A DNA stretch of 64,000 bases from the NCBI RefSeq assembly GCF_027924185.1, contig NZ_BRVO01000002.1:806001-870000 (forward strand), written 5' to 3'. Both the position numbers and the translations under genes were made by a program. Positions within the stretch are counted from its first letter, which is position 1, and the number at the start of each line of letters is the position of its first letter. Below the pieces are notes generated by a model. It ran no database searches. It was not told the DNA's origin and saw only the letters and a program-made list of their open reading frames with translations. Below are positions 55,675-64,000 of this stretch, piece after piece. The DNA comes from Neptunitalea lumnitzerae. Its GTDB lineage: Bacteria; Bacteroidota; Bacteroidia; Flavobacteriales; Flavobacteriaceae.

Positions 55675-56447
55675 TCTATTTCTCCTTCAAAAACAAAAGT
55701 TGCTTTTCCTTTTAAAAATATATTCTTATATGTAGTACCATCTTGCTCAAAACTAACCGTAAGGGTACCTCCTGGGGTTTCTAAATTTACAGCATTCTTA
55801 GTAGTTTGTTGGTTAGCATACATTGCCAGTGCCACTGCTGTAACCCCTGTTCCGCAAGAAAGCGTTTCATCCTCTACTCCGCGCTCGTAGGTACGAACTG
55901 CAAATGTGTCATCTGACATTTTTTCAACGAAATTCACATTAGTTCCTTCTTCAAAATAAGGGCTTCCATTTCGTATAGCTTTCCCATTAGAAAAAACATC
56001 ATACTCCGTTAAGTTAGCTACCAACTGAACATGGTGTGGAGATCCTGTATTTAAAAACGTATGCGTTTCTTCAATATTAACAGCATCCACATCAATCATT
56101 TGTAAACTTACCACATCATCAGCTACCTCTGCATAGTGCAATCCGTCAATAGCATTAAAAGTAGCGTTATTATTAATAACCCCTAATTTATTTGCAAAAG
56201 CCACCAAGCATCTACCTCCATTACCACACATGGTACTCTCATTTCCATCAGAATTAAAATATACCATTTTAAAATCGGTAGTAGCATCTTCTTCTAATAG
56301 AATTAAACCATCAGCTCCTATTCCAAATTTTCTATCACAAAGCCTTTTCACTAAGCTTGTATTAGTAACTGGAAAAGTTTTAGAACGGTTATCAACCATC
56401 ACAAAATCGTTTCCTGTACCCTGATATTTATAAAACTTCAACTTCAT
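55668..56447 (-). CDS. dapF: Diaminopimelate epimerase
   Basis: 259 residues. The two catalytic cysteines are Cys74 (TMCGNGGRC) and Cys198 (LSCGTGVTA); N-terminal YQGTGNDFVMVDN is the family start. It converts LL- to meso-diaminopimelate for peptidoglycan and lysine. First gene of the dapF-GNAT-mltG operon, with a TAnnTTTG promoter candidate upstream. Confidence 0.94.
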   Translation of the reverse strand: MKLKFYKYQGTGNDFVMVDNRSKTFPVTNTSLVKRLCDRKFGIGADGLILLEEDATTDFKMVYFNSDGNESTMCGNGGRCLVAFANKLGVINNNATFNAIDGLHYAEVADDVVSLQMIDVDAVNIEETHTFLNTGSPHHVQLVANLTEYDVFSNGKAIRNGSPYFEEGTNVNFVEKMSDDTFAVRTYERGVEDETLSCGTGVTAVALAMYANQQTTKNAVNLETPGGTLTVSFEQDGTTYKNIFLKGKATFVFEGEIEC

Positions 56448-56465
56448 TTTTCTATGTTAGTATTG

Positions 56466-56473
56466 CAAATATA
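56466..56473 (-). promoter_or_regulatory. Candidate -7 promoter element of the dapF operon
   Basis: The minus strand reads TATATTTG, 18 nt before the dapF ATG, with a TTG 14 nt further upstream (somewhat closer than the usual -33 position). Confidence 0.48.
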
Positions 56474-56617
56474 CATTTTTTAATAGGCAAAATCCTCTGT
56501 TAAAATGTGGTTAAAGTTAAGTTTCGAAAATAATTATGGAATAATTTTAGGTAATGTTTTTACAGAAATATTTAAAATAATAAAAAAGAATATTAATTAA
56601 TAACAAAGAAAAGCAAA

Positions 56618-58027
56618 ATGAAAAAGTATTTTAGTCTGTTGATTGTTGCTATCTTAGGAGGTGTAATTACACTAGCCTCTTATAAACTATTTTTAGAAAA
56701 ACCTTATGTGGTAAGTGAAATGTCTAATGCTAACGCTGCACAAACTTTTACCACCAGTTTTAATAATCCGCCGGCAATTGCTATGGATGATGAAGGCTTT
56801 ACCAATGCTGCCAATAAAACCGTTCATGCGGTAGTGCACGTTAAAAACACTTCTATAGCTACACGTCCAAATTCTGTTTTCGATTTCTTTTACGGATCTA
56901 ATGGAGGACAACAAAGAGAACAAGTTGGTACAGGTTCTGGAGTTATTATTACATCTGATGGGTATATTGTAACCAATAATCACGTAATTGAAAATGCCTC
57001 TAAACTTGAGGTTACACTAAACAATAATAAAACTTATGCAGCTACTCTAGTAGGTACTGACCCAAATACGGATATAGCACTTTTAAAAGTAGATGCCGAT
57101 GAAAAATTACCTTATTTAGCATTTGGCGACTCTGATACTGCTAAAATTGGAGAATGGGTATTAGCTGTTGGTAACCCTTTTAATTTAACTTCTACCGTTA
57201 CTGCTGGTATTATTAGTGCCAAAGCAAGAGATTTGAATCCGTACGATGATAAAATTCAATCATTTATTCAAACCGATGCTGCTGTAAATCCAGGAAACAG
57301 TGGAGGTGCTTTGGTTAATACTGCCGGAGATTTAATTGGTATTAACACTGCTATTACCTCACAAACGGGTAACTATGTTGGGTACTCATTTGCAGTACCT
57401 AGTAACATTGCTAAAAAAATAGTTGATGACTTATTGGAATTTGGTAACGTACAAAAAGGAATTTTAGGAATTTCAGGTGGCGGCTTAAACTCTAGCATTG
57501 CTAAAGAAATTGGAATTGACGATACTGAAGGGGTATACGTAGCAGGTGTAGAAGAAGGTTCAGGAGCAGCTAAGGCTGGATTAAAAGAGGGAGATATTAT
57601 TAAGAAAATTGATAATAAAACCATCAAAAACTTTGCAGACCTTACAGGGTATTTAACTTCTAAAAGACCAGGAGACGATGTAAATGTTACTTATAGTAGA
57701 GAGGGTGACTTAAAAACTTCTAAAGTTACACTTACTAAAAACGAAAGCTACTCTATTGCAGGATTAGGCCTTACCGTTAAAAATTTATCAAAAGAAGATA
57801 AGAAGAAATTTGACACCGATTATGGGGTTAAAATAACCAAAGAAGGAGCTTACTATAGCAATAGTAATCTTCAATTAGAAGGTAAGATTCTTTTAAGTAT
57901 TAACAATATAAAATTAAATACGGTAGATGATGTAAAAGCCGCTTTAGCAAGTGGATCTCAGTACAATGGTAATGTACTTATAGTACTCAACCAAGATGGT
58001 GAAAAAGAAAGATATTTTCTACAATAA
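56618..58027 (+). CDS. DegP/HtrA-type periplasmic serine protease
   Basis: 469 residues: an N-terminal anchor or signal (KYFSLLIVAILGGVITLASY), the trypsin-like domain with His122 (TNNHVIE), Asp152 (NTDIALLK) and Ser228 (NPGNSGGAL), PDZ1 (about 280-365, GVYVAGVEEGSGAAKAGLKEGD) and a degenerate PDZ2 at the C-terminus. The Do-type domain order points to periplasmic quality control of misfolded envelope proteins. Monocistronic with a strong terminator. PDZ2 is less conserved, as is common in Bacteroidota. Confidence 0.92.
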   Translation: MKKYFSLLIVAILGGVITLASYKLFLEKPYVVSEMSNANAAQTFTTSFNNPPAIAMDDEGFTNAANKTVHAVVHVKNTSIATRPNSVFDFFYGSNGGQQREQVGTGSGVIITSDGYIVTNNHVIENASKLEVTLNNNKTYAATLVGTDPNTDIALLKVDADEKLPYLAFGDSDTAKIGEWVLAVGNPFNLTSTVTAGIISAKARDLNPYDDKIQSFIQTDAAVNPGNSGGALVNTAGDLIGINTAITSQTGNYVGYSFAVPSNIAKKIVDDLLEFGNVQKGILGISGGGLNSSIAKEIGIDDTEGVYVAGVEEGSGAAKAGLKEGDIIKKIDNKTIKNFADLTGYLTSKRPGDDVNVTYSREGDLKTSKVTLTKNESYSIAGLGLTVKNLSKEDKKKFDTDYGVKITKEGAYYSNSNLQLEGKILLSINNIKLNTVDDVKAALASGSQYNGNVLIVLNQDGEKERYFLQ

Positions 58028-58051
58028 AAATAATATAAACACATTATTTAG

Positions 58052-58084
58052 AAAGGAGTTGTATAAAAAACAACTCCTTTTTTT
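58052..58084 (+). terminator. Intrinsic terminator of the protease gene
   Basis: AAAGGAGTTGT and ACAACTCCTTT form a perfect 11-bp stem around a 7-nt loop, followed by a T run. The next gene has a promoter-like TACCTTTA right after it. Confidence 0.85.
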
Positions 58085-58119
58085 GTACCTTTACGTTAGT
58101 AAAACCTAATCAATAAACA

Positions 58120-59346
58120 ATGAAAAATATTCTACTATTAGCAATTGCTTTAATCAGCAGTTGCAGTTATTTACACGCCCAAACAGAATTTGTAGAGGGT
58201 TATATTATAACAACTGATTCTGTTAAAACTGAATGCCTAATTAAAAATAACGACTGGAAATTTTCTCCTAAAGACTTTAAATATAAACTTTCAGAAAATG
58301 GAGAAGTTTTGTCTGGAAATTTAGAAAACGTTATAGTATTTGCAGATAACGCTAATACTTTTAAATACATAAAACAAACCGTTGATATTGACTATTCTAG
58401 TAATTTTGTTTCTTCCTACAGTAAACAACGCCATCCGGAATATAAAAATGAAACCGTTTTCTTAAAAGAAATATTATCAGGCAACGCTAGTCTATATGCT
58501 TTTTATGATGCTGGTATTAATAATTACTACTATCAAATTAAAGATGTTCAGGAAACCATAACCCCGCTCGTTTTTAAATTTTACCAAACTGAAAATTTTA
58601 AAATAGGTAAAAACGAGCATTACAAACAACAATTACTCAATCAACTTAAATGCGAGGAAATTAGTTTAAGAGATATTGAAAATTTGTCTTATAAAGAAGA
58701 TGAATTGGTAGACATATTTAACACCTATAATTATTGTGGTAAAGAAAAAACAGTAGAAAACAACAAAACAACCACTAGAACTACCAGAAAAGGAGAAATT
58801 AATACCAAAATAAAACTAGGTGTTAACTTTACTTCCCTTGCTATTTCTCATGAATCGTATTCACATTACCATACAGAGTTTGACACTAAAGCAAATTTTC
58901 GTGGTGGTGTAGAATTAGAATATGTTATACCCTTTAATAATAATAAATGGTCCATTTTTCTAGAGCCAACGTACCAATCTTATAGTAATGAAAAAACACA
59001 CCATGCACCTTATTATGATATTGATTATACCGTAGATTATAGCTCTATAGAACTTCCTATAGGTGTTAGACACTATATGTACCTTAATGATAAGAATGCC
59101 TTTTTTATAGATGCTTGCTACTATGCTTTTGATTTTTTGATAAATGATGAATTTAAAATGTCTAACAGAACAGATTATAATGAATTATCTTCTCGTTCTA
59201 ACTTTGGTTTTGGTGTAGGATATAAATATGATAAGTTCAGTATTCAACTAAAATATAATACCGATAGAGATATATTAGAAAGTTATACCTTATGGACTGC
59301 AGACTACAGCTCTACCGCAATTATTTTAGGATATACTATTTTATAA
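58120..59346 (+). CDS. Outer membrane beta-barrel protein of unknown function
   Basis: 408 residues with a signal peptide (MKNILLLAIALISSCSYLHA, then Q). Residues 22-200 form a polar region of unknown fold (EGYIITTDSVKTECLIKN). The C-terminal half (225-408) shows alternating strands such as IKLGVNFTSLAISHE, GVELEYVIPF, WSIFLEPTYQSYS and FGFGVGYKYDKFSIQLKY, a PorT-like eight-strand barrel pattern ending in hydrophobic GYTIL. I recognise the architecture but not a function. Confidence 0.72.
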   Translation: MKNILLLAIALISSCSYLHAQTEFVEGYIITTDSVKTECLIKNNDWKFSPKDFKYKLSENGEVLSGNLENVIVFADNANTFKYIKQTVDIDYSSNFVSSYSKQRHPEYKNETVFLKEILSGNASLYAFYDAGINNYYYQIKDVQETITPLVFKFYQTENFKIGKNEHYKQQLLNQLKCEEISLRDIENLSYKEDELVDIFNTYNYCGKEKTVENNKTTTRTTRKGEINTKIKLGVNFTSLAISHESYSHYHTEFDTKANFRGGVELEYVIPFNNNKWSIFLEPTYQSYSNEKTHHAPYYDIDYTVDYSSIELPIGVRHYMYLNDKNAFFIDACYYAFDFLINDEFKMSNRTDYNELSSRSNFGFGVGYKYDKFSIQLKYNTDRDILESYTLWTADYSSTAIILGYTIL

Positions 59347-59360
59347 GATACTTTTAAACT

Positions 59361-59389
59361 AAAAAGACTCCCAATTGGGAGCCTTTTTT
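59361..59389. terminator. Bidirectional intrinsic terminator
   Basis: CTCCCAATTGGGAG with AAAAAG and CTTTTT outside it, between the convergent beta-barrel gene and the metal-operon gene at 59449. Confidence 0.8.
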
Positions 59390-59448
59390 ATAACTAGTTT
59401 TTCCAAATAGATAAACTCTAAAAATCTATAAGTAAAACAAATTATTAA

Positions 59449-59907
59449 TCATCTTTCACTTTGATTAGCTAATTTAGCAGTACATGATGTTAATATATAA
59501 TTAAAATGTTCAACATCGGTTCCATTAAGTTTTAAAATTCCAGTAACAGAAACAACTTTATCTGTTTTAAACAATGGTTTATTAGTAAACTCAAGCTCTA
59601 TTGCCGTTTCTGGACCTCCTACCCCACAGAAAAAACAAGCAGACATGGGAGTTTTTGAAAGAATATATACGTTCTCTTCAGGAGCTATATTTAAAAAATA
59701 TCCCGTTATAATTATCTGTTTACCTTCCAATTCTTTTACAACTTCCTCAAACTTTGGTGTTAAATAATATTCATCATATTCCGAGTAGTATTCTTCACTA
59801 AATGTAATATGTGATAAATCTTTCCATGTAACTATTTTTTGTGCGTAAGACAACTGTATTCCTACCACAAAAAATATGAATATAATTAAATGCTTATTAT
59901 AACTCAT
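59449..59907 (-). CDS. Periplasmic Cys-containing protein, DUF3299-like, last gene of the metal operon
   Basis: 152 residues with a signal peptide (KHLIIFIFFVVGIQLSYAQ). The core is an OB-like segment, GKQIIITGYFLNI...VYILSKTPMSACFFCGVGGPETAIEL, with Cys91-x2-Cys94 and a third Cys142 near the end. This pattern resembles the DUF3299 proteins found next to FtsX-type ABC genes in zinc-starvation loci, such as the PA4063-PA4066 region of Pseudomonas aeruginosa as I remember it. The cysteines could bind metal. It overlaps the permease gene by 11 bases. Confidence 0.72.
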   Translation of the reverse strand: MSYNKHLIIFIFFVVGIQLSYAQKIVTWKDLSHITFSEEYYSEYDEYYLTPKFEEVVKELEGKQIIITGYFLNIAPEENVYILSKTPMSACFFCGVGGPETAIELEFTNKPLFKTDKVVSVTGILKLNGTDVEHFNYILTSCTAKLANQSER

Positions 59908-61117
59908 GATTTAATACTTTAGAAATTTTAATTTTTGATAATGGAATAATACTAACTAAAACCGCGATAAATAAAACACCTAGCAATAAAAAAACTATTT
60001 TAAAAAACTGAAGGTATGGCATATCAAACGAAAGCCCTTGCAAATAATCATCTTTTAAAATCATAGTAACCAAAAGCACAATAATTTGTGATATTAAAGT
60101 ACCTAAAGTAATTGCTATAGTTATTAAAATAATACCTTCATAAAAAACCATTTTTAGCAATTCTGAAGTTTTAGCACCATACGTACGTAGTAATGCTAAA
60201 TCAAATACACGTTCCGAAATCATTTTAAATAAACTCAACAACAATGTAAAACATGATAGACTAAGTATGAGGTAAGCTATATAACTGATGATAGTTACTC
60301 CTACACCAGTATAATTATATAGTTTTTCTAATTCATATTTAGGCAATGCAGCCTGCATATTAGTGGTTTCATTAATTTTACGAGGAATGGTTAACAAACC
60401 CGTTGGAGACCTAAAAACAACCAACAAAGCAGTTATTTCTTTCTCAATATGTTCATTTTTATCTTCATGCTTATGTTCATGATGAATTTCTCCTTTTTCT
60501 TCATGATGATGCATCTCCCAAACACTTTCTAACGGCGTTATTACCAACCTATCTAATACTGTTTCTGTGGCTTGATACACACCTGTTACAACCAAATCTT
60601 TATCATGTAAATGCCCACCAGTAACAACTCCATGAGAACTTTTAAAGGTATCACCTACCTTTAAAAGTTCCTTTTTTGCTATTGCATTTCCTACAGCTAC
60701 CTCAAAAGGCTTTATAGGTTTACGACCTTCTACTATCTCTCCATGAAATAAGGAGGCATAGGCATCTGTAGTACCTACAACTCTAAATCCATTATAATTA
60801 TCTCCATAGGATATAGGTACCGCTTTTTCTATTAACCTATTCCTTCCTATTTTTTCCGCTTCTTGATACGAAATATTTCCAATAGGATTATCAATTTGTA
60901 AAAGAGAAGCCATCACTAATTGCAACGGACTTCCCTTTGCTCCAACAACAAGATCTACACCACTTAATCCTTTATTAAATTGACTTTTAAAAGACATATT
61001 CAACTCTTCTACTCCTAACAAAAGCGCAAAACCAACAGCCAAGAAAAGTACACTTAAAACAAAATTTAAAGGTTTGTGTTTGATATTATCAATACTTATT
61101 TTCCAAACATTCATCAT
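59897..61117 (-). CDS. FtsX/LolE-type ABC transporter permease with a His-rich periplasmic loop
   Basis: 406 residues: one N-terminal helix (20-36), a large periplasmic MacB_PCD-like domain (40-265), then three helices (about 268-292, 318-345, 365-392), the FtsX layout. The periplasmic domain contains a His- and Glu-rich loop, residues 203-223, with eight His (203-205, 212, 213, 215, 217, 223) and a separate GGHLHD at 168-172. Such loops bind zinc or nickel. MacB-like systems usually work as mechanotransmitters rather than importers, so it may move or release a metal-binding lipoprotein or protein. It overlaps the ATPase gene by ATGA. Confidence 0.85.
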   Translation of the reverse strand: MMNVWKISIDNIKHKPLNFVLSVLFLAVGFALLLGVEELNMSFKSQFNKGLSGVDLVVGAKGSPLQLVMASLLQIDNPIGNISYQEAEKIGRNRLIEKAVPISYGDNYNGFRVVGTTDAYASLFHGEIVEGRKPIKPFEVAVGNAIAKKELLKVGDTFKSSHGVVTGGHLHDKDLVVTGVYQATETVLDRLVITPLESVWEMHHHEEKGEIHHEHKHEDKNEHIEKEITALLVVFRSPTGLLTIPRKINETTNMQAALPKYELEKLYNYTGVGVTIISYIAYLILSLSCFTLLLSLFKMISERVFDLALLRTYGAKTSELLKMVFYEGIILITIAITLGTLISQIIVLLVTMILKDDYLQGLSFDMPYLQFFKIVFLLLGVLFIAVLVSIIPLSKIKISKVLNHEL

Positions 61118-61743
61118 AACATCAATACTTTAGAAAACTTTGAAACAATTCTCTTATCATGAGTAATCACAACTAAATTTGCTTGATGCCTTTGAGCCTC
61201 TTTTAAAAGTAGATTCATTACATTTTCGCAATTTTCATCATCAAGGCTAGATGTAGGCTCATCTGCTAAAATAAGTTTAGGGTTATGAATAATAGCCATA
61301 GCGATACCTAATCTTTGGAGCTGGCCCGTACTTAATGTTTGTATACTCTTATCTTTATAATCTAAAAGATCTAAAGTGGTAAGCACTTCATTTATTCTTT
61401 TATAGTTAATAGGTTTTCTACTAAAGAAAAGTCGAGCTTGCAAATTTTTAGCTACTGTGAGCGATTTAAGCGCATGGTTTCTTTGAAAAACAAGTCCTAT
61501 GTGCTCTCCCCTAAAAGCATCTAGCTTTTTTTGTGATAAATCTTCAATTCTAGTAGAGTTGATACATATAGAACCGGTCTTTATCGGTAATAATCCGGCT
61601 AGTAGATGTAATAATGTTGTCTTACCAATACCAGATTTCCCTACTATAAGTAGATGCTCCTTAGCTTTAAGGTTAATATTAGGAAATTTAAATACCTCAT
61701 CTTTACTATCATAACCAAAAGTAATGTCTAATGTCTGAATCAT
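61114..61743 (-). CDS. ABC transporter ATP-binding protein, LolD/MacB type
   Basis: 209 residues with Walker A GKSGIGKTTLLHLLAG (about 33-48), signature LSTGQLQRLGIAMAI, Walker B LILADEPTSSLDDEN and the H-loop VVITHDKR. LSTGQ replaces the usual LSGGQ. It forms one unit with the downstream permease through a four-base overlap, and the GTPase gene lies 17 nt upstream. Confidence 0.9.
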   Translation of the reverse strand: MIQTLDITFGYDSKDEVFKFPNINLKAKEHLLIVGKSGIGKTTLLHLLAGLLPIKTGSICINSTRIEDLSQKKLDAFRGEHIGLVFQRNHALKSLTVAKNLQARLFFSRKPINYKRINEVLTTLDLLDYKDKSIQTLSTGQLQRLGIAMAIIHNPKLILADEPTSSLDDENCENVMNLLLKEAQRHQANLVVITHDKRIVSKFSKVLML

Positions 61744-61760
61744 GTGTTTATCGGGTATAA

Positions 61761-62966
61761 TTAATTATAAGTTACTATAGGCCAAGAATCTTCTTCTAGA
61801 ATCCCACCATTTTCAAACATCTTCACTTCTAAATCGGTTAATAAACAATCATTTAGTTTTTCAATTATTTTATTTTTTTGCAAATATTGACCAATAAATA
61901 CTAATTCTATTTTTCGATCTCCAAATACCGAATCCCAATTAGCCTCTATAGCTTGTTGATTTTCTAAAAATGGAGCATAATTTATTCGTCTATTAAACGG
62001 CATAGATGCCCACCATACACCAGCACTATCTGCTTTACAAGATCCTCCAGCAGAACTCCAAATAAGTGCTTGATCTGGTCTTGACGCCATCCAAAATAAT
62101 CCCTTACTTCTAATTACATTTCTTGGAAATTCTTGATTTATGAAATCCATAAATCTATCTGGATGAAAGGGGCGCCTACTATTAAAAACAAAAGAACTTA
62201 TACCATATTCTTCTGTTTCAGGAGTATGTTCATGTTCTAGCTCATTTATCCAACCGGCAGAACGCTCTGCCTTCTCATAGTCAAACAATCCAGTATTCAC
62301 AACGCTTTCAATGGGCACATTACTATGTTGGGTAGGTAATATAAGAGCATCTGCATTTAACTTTTGAAGTATTGCATACAACTCTTTCAACTGTTCTTCT
62401 GTAATTAAATCAACCTTATTTAAAACAATAACATTGGCAAACTCTACTTGATCGGTTAATAAATTTACAATTGTTCTATTGTCATCTGGTATATCTGTAA
62501 GATCACGGGTAGCTAGATAGTCGGAACTAGAAAAGTCTTTTAAAAAATTAAGCGCATCTACTACCGTTACCATGGTATCAATATAACTAAAAGAGCTTAA
62601 ATCAATTGTTCCGTCTGCACTTTCAAAAGAGAAAGTTTGTGCTACAGGTATAGGCTCACTAATACCAGTACTTTCTATAAGTAAATAATCAAATCTGTCT
62701 TGCTTAGCTAACTTCTCTACTTCAATCATCAAGTCTTCTCTAAGCGTACAACAAATACAACCATTACTCATTTCTACTAATTTTTCGTCTGTCCGAGATA
62801 ATATATGCTCATTTTCTACCAGTTGGGAATCAATATTTACTTCACTCATATCATTTACAATAACTGCAACCTTAAGCCCTTTTTTATTGTGTAATATATG
62901 ATTGAGTAATGTGGTTTTTCCTGCTCCTAAAAATCCACTAAGTACAGTAACGGGAAGCTTTTTCAT
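61761..62966 (-). CDS. COG0523 (CobW/ZNG1-like) GTP-dependent metallochaperone
   Basis: 401 residues. The G1 loop is [12 protein letters not shown] at 10-21; the family metal motif GCICC is at 69-73 (Cys70, Cys72, Cys73); NKVD lies near 188. A C-terminal CobW_C domain begins about residue 250 ([19 protein letters not shown]). COG0523 proteins load zinc or other metals into client enzymes; many are Zur-regulated. It is the first gene of the operon, and its promoter carries two repeated operator-like sites. The genes downstream fit a zinc-limitation response. The metal is inferred, not seen. Confidence 0.9.
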   Translation of the reverse strand: MKKLPVTVLSGFLGAGKTTLLNHILHNKKGLKVAVIVNDMSEVNIDSQLVENEHILSRTDEKLVEMSNGCICCTLREDLMIEVEKLAKQDRFDYLLIESTGISEPIPVAQTFSFESADGTIDLSSFSYIDTMVTVVDALNFLKDFSSSDYLATRDLTDIPDDNRTIVNLLTDQVEFANVIVLNKVDLITEEQLKELYAILQKLNADALILPTQHSNVPIESVVNTGLFDYEKAERSAGWINELEHEHTPETEEYGISSFVFNSRRPFHPDRFMDFINQEFPRNVIRSKGLFWMASRPDQALIWSSAGGSCKADSAGVWWASMPFNRRINYAPFLENQQAIEANWDSVFGDRKIELVFIGQYLQKNKIIEKLNDCLLTDLEVKMFENGGILEEDSWPIVTYN

Positions 62967-63023
62967 TTTAAGTTTGTTTTACATGCTATTCTTTAAAACA
63001 ATAAAATAATGACTCATTTTATT

Positions 63024-63073
63024 GCAACTACAATGCAAATATAACAAACTATCTATTAATGCAACTAAGTTGC
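63024..63073 (-). promoter_or_regulatory. Promoter with two operator-like 13-bp sites, COG0523 metal operon
   Basis: The minus strand has TTG (63064-63062), an 18-nt spacer and TATATTTG (63043-63036), matching the Bacteroidota -33/-7 promoter. GCAACTAAGTTGC (63061-63073, a perfect 5-bp dyad) covers the -33 element and GCAACTACAATGC (63024-63036) overlaps the -7 element. The two sites agree at 10 of 13 positions and start 37 bp apart. A Fur/Zur-type repressor is the obvious candidate. Confidence 0.62.
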
Positions 63074-63241
63074 TTTAAAATAATTTTAACGCTATTATAC
63101 GTTAGATCCAACTTAAAATAAAGCTTCTTAAGAAAAAACGACTTATTATAGAAACGATCAAATTAAAAATTACTTAAATATAAGTATTTGAAAAACAGTA
63201 TTTTAAACATATATTACAAGTGCTAATTAAAATTGATTTGT

Positions 63242-64000
63242 ATGAATTTCATTAAATCTATAATATATATATATTTAAGTCTGGCAATGTTTTTAGATAT
63301 GAAAGCTTTTGCTAACGAACCACCTAACAATAGGCCTACTCTTAACCCCATAGAGGTACAAAGTCAAGTAAATTGTAACGTCCTATTCTTAATAACTATA
63401 AAAGCCATGGGGACTGGAGAACTTATCCCTAATTCTTTATTAAAGATTAAGGATAGTGATAATAACATATTAAAAATATTAACAGCGAATAGAGATGGTT
63501 TTATAGCTATAAACTTACCCTGTAAAAAAGATTATAAATTAGAAATTTACTCTGAAGGTTATGAAAATAAGATGATAGAAATAAAATACGTGAATAACAT
63601 CCCTATAATATTAGAAATTAATTTAGAGCCTCTTCTTAAATCATCCAATCCTTATGCTAATTTTTCTTTTAATCCTATATTTTTTGACGTAAATGATACG
63701 AATATAAATACAGAAAATAAGGTACAACTAGATGCTTTGACTGAACTTATGAAGAAATACCCAGGGATAAATATTAAAATAGAAGCATATGCAGATATAA
63801 GAGGTAGTGAAAGTTACAACTTAAAACTTACTGATAAAAGAGCTAAAACTTTAAAACAGTATCTCATTTCTAGAGGTATTTCGGAAGAAAGACTCATTAG
63901 TGAAGGTATGGGAGAGATAAACCCTTTGATTGATTGCAAAGCTGGTTGTACTAGTGAAGACCTTCAGAAAAACAGAAGAGCGGATATTGTAATTCTTAAC
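63242..64000 (+). CDS. OmpA-family outer membrane protein, partial at 3' end
   Basis: 253 residues are visible before the window ends. After a signal peptide (MNFIKSIIYIYLSLAMF..., to about residue 25) comes a carboxypeptidase-regulatory-like beta domain (about 40-130, with KIKDSDNNILKILTANRDGF), then an OmpA_C peptidoglycan-binding domain: FNPIFFDVNDTNI, IKIEAYADIRGSESYNLKLTDKRAKTLKQYL and GMGEINPL. The Asp and Arg that bind diaminopimelate (ADIRG, KNRRADI) are present. It probably links the outer membrane to the wall. The start fits the signal peptide. The stop lies beyond the window. Confidence 0.85.
   Translation, partial: MNFIKSIIYIYLSLAMFLDMKAFANEPPNNRPTLNPIEVQSQVNCNVLFLITIKAMGTGELIPNSLLKIKDSDNNILKILTANRDGFIAINLPCKKDYKLEIYSEGYENKMIEIKYVNNIPIILEINLEPLLKSSNPYANFSFNPIFFDVNDTNINTENKVQLDALTELMKKYPGINIKIEAYADIRGSESYNLKLTDKRAKTLKQYLISRGISEERLISEGMGEINPLIDCKAGCTSEDLQKNRRADIVILN

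Overview
The window is a compact, AT-rich stretch of a Bacteroidota chromosome, most likely a marine member of the Flavobacteriaceae. The evidence is a secreted protein with a type IX secretion (T9SS) C-terminal sorting domain, repeated matches to the Bacteroidota -7 promoter element TAnnTTTG with almost no Shine-Dalgarno sequences, a small membrane protein of the flavobacterial CAL67264 type, and an arginine operon with the N-acyl-ornithine type of carbamoyltransferase. No rRNA, tRNA, CRISPR array, phage gene or insertion sequence was recognised.

Layout. 1-11 kb: the end of a metallo-hydrolase gene, a choloylglycine-hydrolase-family amidase, a C1 cysteine peptidase, ettA with a tiny membrane protein gene upstream, an acyl-CoA carboxylase beta subunit followed by an M1 peptidase, and a GH127-type glycosidase lipoprotein. 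11.1-11.7 kb: four tandem 154-bp palindromic repeat units. 11.7-16.6 kb: a cell-wall amidase, an MscS channel, a GapN-like dehydrogenase and ilvA. 16.8-22.6 kb: the branched-chain amino acid operon ilvD-ilvB-ilvN-ilvC on the minus strand, preceded by an isoleucine-rich leader peptide and an attenuator. 22.6-34.8 kb: an aldehyde dehydrogenase, yifB, a DoxX protein, a sodium/sugar symporter, a CocE/NonD hydrolase, and a pabB-tilS-dsbD cluster. 34.9-44.1 kb: a complete arginine operon (GNAT-argG-argC-proC-argD-argF'-argB-argE-argH) preceded by a long leader with two arginine-rich upstream ORFs. 44.2-54 kb: a membrane acyltransferase, an AraC regulator divergent from an aldehyde dehydrogenase/DUF779 pair, a DEAD-box helicase, a T9SS cargo protein, a flavin reductase, a sugar epimerase and a lysozyme-fold protein. 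54-59.4 kb: dapF-GNAT-mltG, a DegP-like protease and a beta-barrel protein. 59.4-63.1 kb: a probable metal (zinc) starvation operon with a COG0523 GTPase, an ABC transporter whose permease carries a His-rich loop, and a small periplasmic Cys protein. An OmpA-family gene runs off the right edge.

The two biosynthetic operons appear to be controlled by translation of leader peptides rich in their own end product. For ilv the pieces are all visible: a 19-residue leader with five Ile and one Val codon, a 7-bp antiterminator pairing starting at the leader stop codon, and a strong terminator. For arg there are two successive ORFs, each ending in Ser-Pro-x-Arg-Arg-Arg, before a weaker terminator-like hairpin. 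The metal operon has a canonical Bacteroidota promoter (TTG, 18 nt, TATATTTG) with two related 13-bp sites sitting on its -33 and -7 elements, which suggests direct repression. These three regulatory regions are the most interesting parts of the window.
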